Below are positions 31,474 through 33,585 of a DNA stretch of 33,585 bases, in pieces; positions within the stretch are counted from its first letter, which is position 1, and every line of letters begins with the position of its first letter. The translations under genes were made by a program, and so were the position numbers. Under the pieces are notes generated by a model that was not told where the DNA came from, did no database searches, and saw only the letters and a program-made list of their open reading frames with translations. Origin of the DNA: an uncultured Oscillospiraceae bacterium (lineage in GTDB: Bacteria > Bacillota > Clostridia > Oscillospirales > Oscillospiraceae); contig CATZRD010000025.1 of the NCBI GenBank assembly GCA_958423465.1, positions 1-33,585 of the forward strand, in the 5' to 3' direction.

Positions 31474-32613
31474 ATGAAACGGATCCTTTCGGGCCTCGTG
31501 GCCCTGCTGCTTCTGGCCGGGGCGGCCCCCGCCGCCCGGGCGGAGGAGACGCTGGCGGTGGACGCCCGGGCCTGCGTCCTCATGGAAAAGTCCACCGGCC
31601 AGGTGCTCTACGCGGTGAACGAGCACGAGCAGCTGGAGCCGGCCAGCGTCACCAAGATCATGACCATCCTGCTGACCATGGAGGCCATCGACAGCGGCGC
31701 CCTCCGCTATGACGACACCGTGACGGCCTCGGCCTACGCCTGCTCCATGGGGGGCAGCCAGATCTGGCTGAAGGAAAACGAGCAGATGACCGTGGAGGAT
31801 ATGCTGAAGGCGGTGTGCGTGGCCTCCGCCAACGACTGCTCCGTGGCCCTGGCGGAGCACATCGCCGGCTCCGCCGACGCCTTCGTGGAGCGCATGAACC
31901 TTCGGGCCCGGGAGCTGGGGATGAAGGACACCACTTTCCTCAACCCCACGGGCCTCCCCGCCCAGGGCCACGTCACCAGCGCCTACGACATCGCCCTCAT
32001 GAGCCGGGAGCTGATCGTGAACCACCCGGACGTGCGGAGGTTCACCACCATCTGGATGGACACCCTCCGGGACGGGGCCTTTGGCCTGAACAACACCAAC
32101 AAGCTGATCCGCTACTACCAGGGGGCCACGGGCCTGAAAACCGGCTCCACCGACGCCGCCGGCTACTGCCTGTCCGCTACGGCGGAGCGGGACGGCATGG
32201 AGCTCATCGCCGTGGTGCTGAAGTCCCCCACCGGGACCCAGCGGTTCGAGAGCGCCAAGACCCTCCTAAACTACGGCTTCGCCTCCTACGGCCTGGCGGA
32301 CATCCGGCCGCCTCAGCCCCTGACGCCGATTCCGGTGGCCCTGGGGGACGCCCCCTCCGTGGTCCCCCGGTTGGCGGGGGAGCCGGCGCTGCTGGTGAAA
32401 AAGGAGCAGCTGGGGACGCTGGAGATCAGCGTGGAGCTGGCGGAGGGCCTCAGCGCCCCGGTGGCGGAGGGCCAGACGGTGGGGACGCTCACTGTCACCG
32501 CCGGCGGGGAGACCCTGGCGGCGCTGGAGCTGACGGCGGACCGGTCCGTGGAGCGGCTGACCTACTGGCAGGTCCTCCGGCGGTGCCTGCGGGTGGCGTT
32601 TTTAGCGGGATAG
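31474..32613 (+). CDS. D-alanyl-D-alanine carboxypeptidase (S11, DacF/PBP5 type)
   Basis: A 379-residue low-molecular-mass penicillin-binding protein that trims the terminal D-Ala of peptidoglycan stem peptides. The signal peptide (1-23, cut after ARA) precedes the catalytic motifs SVTK (58-61), SAN (118-120) and KTG (222-224). A PBP5 C-terminal beta domain follows (about 285-360), and the amphipathic tail LTYWQVLRRCLRVAFLAG would anchor it to the outer face of the membrane. The open frame runs further upstream, but ATG at 31474 starts the signal peptide, with GGGAAGG before it. No convincing promoter was found in the 92 bp between the tRNA promoter and this start. Confidence 0.93.
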   Translation: MKRILSGLVALLLLAGAAPAARAEETLAVDARACVLMEKSTGQVLYAVNEHEQLEPASVTKIMTILLTMEAIDSGALRYDDTVTASAYACSMGGSQIWLKENEQMTVEDMLKAVCVASANDCSVALAEHIAGSADAFVERMNLRARELGMKDTTFLNPTGLPAQGHVTSAYDIALMSRELIVNHPDVRRFTTIWMDTLRDGAFGLNNTNKLIRYYQGATGLKTGSTDAAGYCLSATAERDGMELIAVVLKSPTGTQRFESAKTLLNYGFASYGLADIRPPQPLTPIPVALGDAPSVVPRLAGEPALLVKKEQLGTLEISVELAEGLSAPVAEGQTVGTLTVTAGGETLAALELTADRSVERLTYWQVLRRCLRVAFLAG

Positions 32614-32649
32614 CGGAAAAAATGCCCGGGGATTTGTACACAGTTCCTC

Positions 32650-32679
32650 TTGTATCCGGCGGGGGGAATATGCTATACT
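32650..32679 (+). promoter_or_regulatory. Promoter of glucose-6-phosphate isomerase gene
   Basis: TTGTAT (32650-32655), 18-bp spacer, TATACT (32674-32679) with the TGC extension (ATGCTATACT). It is about 41 bp upstream of the ATG. Confidence 0.75.
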
Positions 32680-32720
32680 TCCAGGTAGGAACTTCAAATT
32701 ACACTGAGGAGGAATATCTC

Positions 32721-33585
32721 ATGCTTCATATCGACGTATCCAACGGCGGCGCTGCGTCCGCGTCCCACGCTTCCGGCCTGCTGGAGGCCCACGGCTGGCT
32801 CCAGGAGGCCACCGGCCGGGGCAGCGACTTTGTGGGCTGGGTCAACCTGCCCCGGGACTATGACAAGGAGGAGTACGCCCGCATCCGGGCCGCCGCCAAA
32901 AAGATCCAGTCCGACAGCAAAGCCCTGGTGGTCATCGGCATCGGCGGGTCCTACCTGGGCGCCCGGGCGGCCATCGAGCTGCTGGGCTCCAACAACTATA
33001 ACCTGAAGAAGAAGGACACCCCCAACATCTACTTCACCGGCAACGGCCTCAGCGGCGAAAGCCTCCAGGAGGTGGTGGACCTCATCGGGGACGACGATTT
33101 CTCCGTCAACGTCATCTCCAAGTCCGGCACCACCACCGAGCCCGCCGTGGCCTTTCGGTTCTTCAAGGCCCTGCTGGAGAAGAAGTACGGCAAGGCGGAG
33201 GCGGCGAAGCGCATCTACGCCACCACCGACAAACACCGGGGCGCTCTGAAGAGCCTGGCCGACGCCGAGGGCTACGAGACCTTCGTGGTCCCCGACAACG
33301 TGGGCGGCCGTTTCAGCGTCCTCACCGCCGTGGGCCTGCTGCCCATCGCCGTGGCCGGGGTGGACCTGGACCAGCTCATGGCCGGCGCGGCGGATATGAT
33401 GGAGACCTGCCGGGCCGCGGATCTGGAGACCAACCCCGCCTGGCAGTACGCCGCCGCCCGATACGACCTCTACACCCAGGGCAAGAAGATCGAGATTCTG
33501 GCGGGCTACGAGCCCCGGTTCCGGTTCTTCGCCGAGTGGTGGAAGCAGCTCTACGGCGAGAGCGAGGGCAAGGAGGGCAAGGGCC
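32721..33585 (+). CDS. pgi: Glucose-6-phosphate isomerase (5' part, cut by window end)
   Basis: An open frame runs from ATG at 32721 (after GAGGAGG) to the window end, 288 codons without a stop. Motifs: VVIGIGGSYLGARAA (sugar-phosphate SIS core), ISKSGTTTEPA, the PGI signature region DNVGGRFSVLTAVG, and AEWWKQLYGESEGKEGKG near the break. It interconverts glucose-6-phosphate and fructose-6-phosphate in glycolysis. The missing part should be about 160 residues, judging from the roughly 450-residue firmicute form, and should hold the remaining catalytic His and Lys. Confidence 0.95.
   Translation, partial: MLHIDVSNGGAASASHASGLLEAHGWLQEATGRGSDFVGWVNLPRDYDKEEYARIRAAAKKIQSDSKALVVIGIGGSYLGARAAIELLGSNNYNLKKKDTPNIYFTGNGLSGESLQEVVDLIGDDDFSVNVISKSGTTTEPAVAFRFFKALLEKKYGKAEAAKRIYATTDKHRGALKSLADAEGYETFVVPDNVGGRFSVLTAVGLLPIAVAGVDLDQLMAGAADMMETCRAADLETNPAWQYAAARYDLYTQGKKIEILAGYEPRFRFFAEWWKQLYGESEGKEGKG

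Overview
The window is a high-GC piece of a Gram-positive chromosome. It most resembles a gut Clostridia lineage of the Oscillospiraceae type (Flavonifractor/Oscillibacter-like); this is inferred from gene order and style, not from a database match. The supports are the firmicute runs gdpP-rplI-dnaB and rpmH-rnpA-yidD-yidC-jag, a T-box riboswitch, an SLH-anchored subtilase, strong Shine-Dalgarno sites, and sigma-A promoters (TTGACA/TATAAT, 17 bp) that stand out as AT-rich islands in GC-rich DNA. No insertion sequence, phage gene or CRISPR array was seen.

Layout. (1) 1-2306: an EF-G-like translational GTPase with its own promoter and terminator. (2) 2456-10607, minus strand: a probable seven-gene housekeeping operon, gdpP-rplI-dnaB-tilS-hpt-ftsH-cytidine deaminase, read from one promoter near 10690. 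(3) 10801-14445, minus: a large secreted subtilisin-like protease with a C-terminal S-layer anchor. (4) 14533-16302, plus: a tryptophan T-box leader (specifier TGG) controlling a lone TrpB2-type tryptophan synthase beta chain. (5) 16389-16646, minus: a RemA-family regulator. (6) 16877-25791, plus: a nine-gene accessory operon encoding a GntR/UTRA regulator, ADP-ribosylglycohydrolase-family protein, xylose-isomerase-like TIM barrel, two-SIS-domain isomerase/deglycase, nucleoside hydrolase, Cof-type HAD phosphatase, two CUT1-type permeases and a lipoprotein substrate-binding protein. (7) 25874-28863, minus: the rpmH-rnpA-yidD-yidC-jag operon from a consensus promoter. (8) 28925-31185, plus: a ZIP metal transporter and a cytoplasmic GH13 amylase-family enzyme. 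(9) tRNA-Gly(CCC) on minus, then a D-Ala-D-Ala carboxypeptidase and the 5' part of glucose-6-phosphate isomerase on plus, cut by the window end.

The accessory operon is the best candidate for an undescribed system. It looks like uptake and cytoplasmic breakdown of a glycosylated amine or nucleoside-like compound: the ABC system imports it, two N-glycosidic-bond hydrolase families and a FraB/GlmS-type SIS enzyme could dismantle it, an isomerase/epimerase and a phosphatase process the sugar, and the GntR protein senses an intermediate. No sugar kinase and no ABC ATPase are encoded. A 47-bp hairpin terminator is present at 16322-16368 and again, with one mismatch and in the same orientation, at 25806-25852, so direct repeats bracket remA plus the whole accessory operon.

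Most intergenic space is explained by promoters, leaders and terminators. The stretch 2307-2428 contains nothing I can support.
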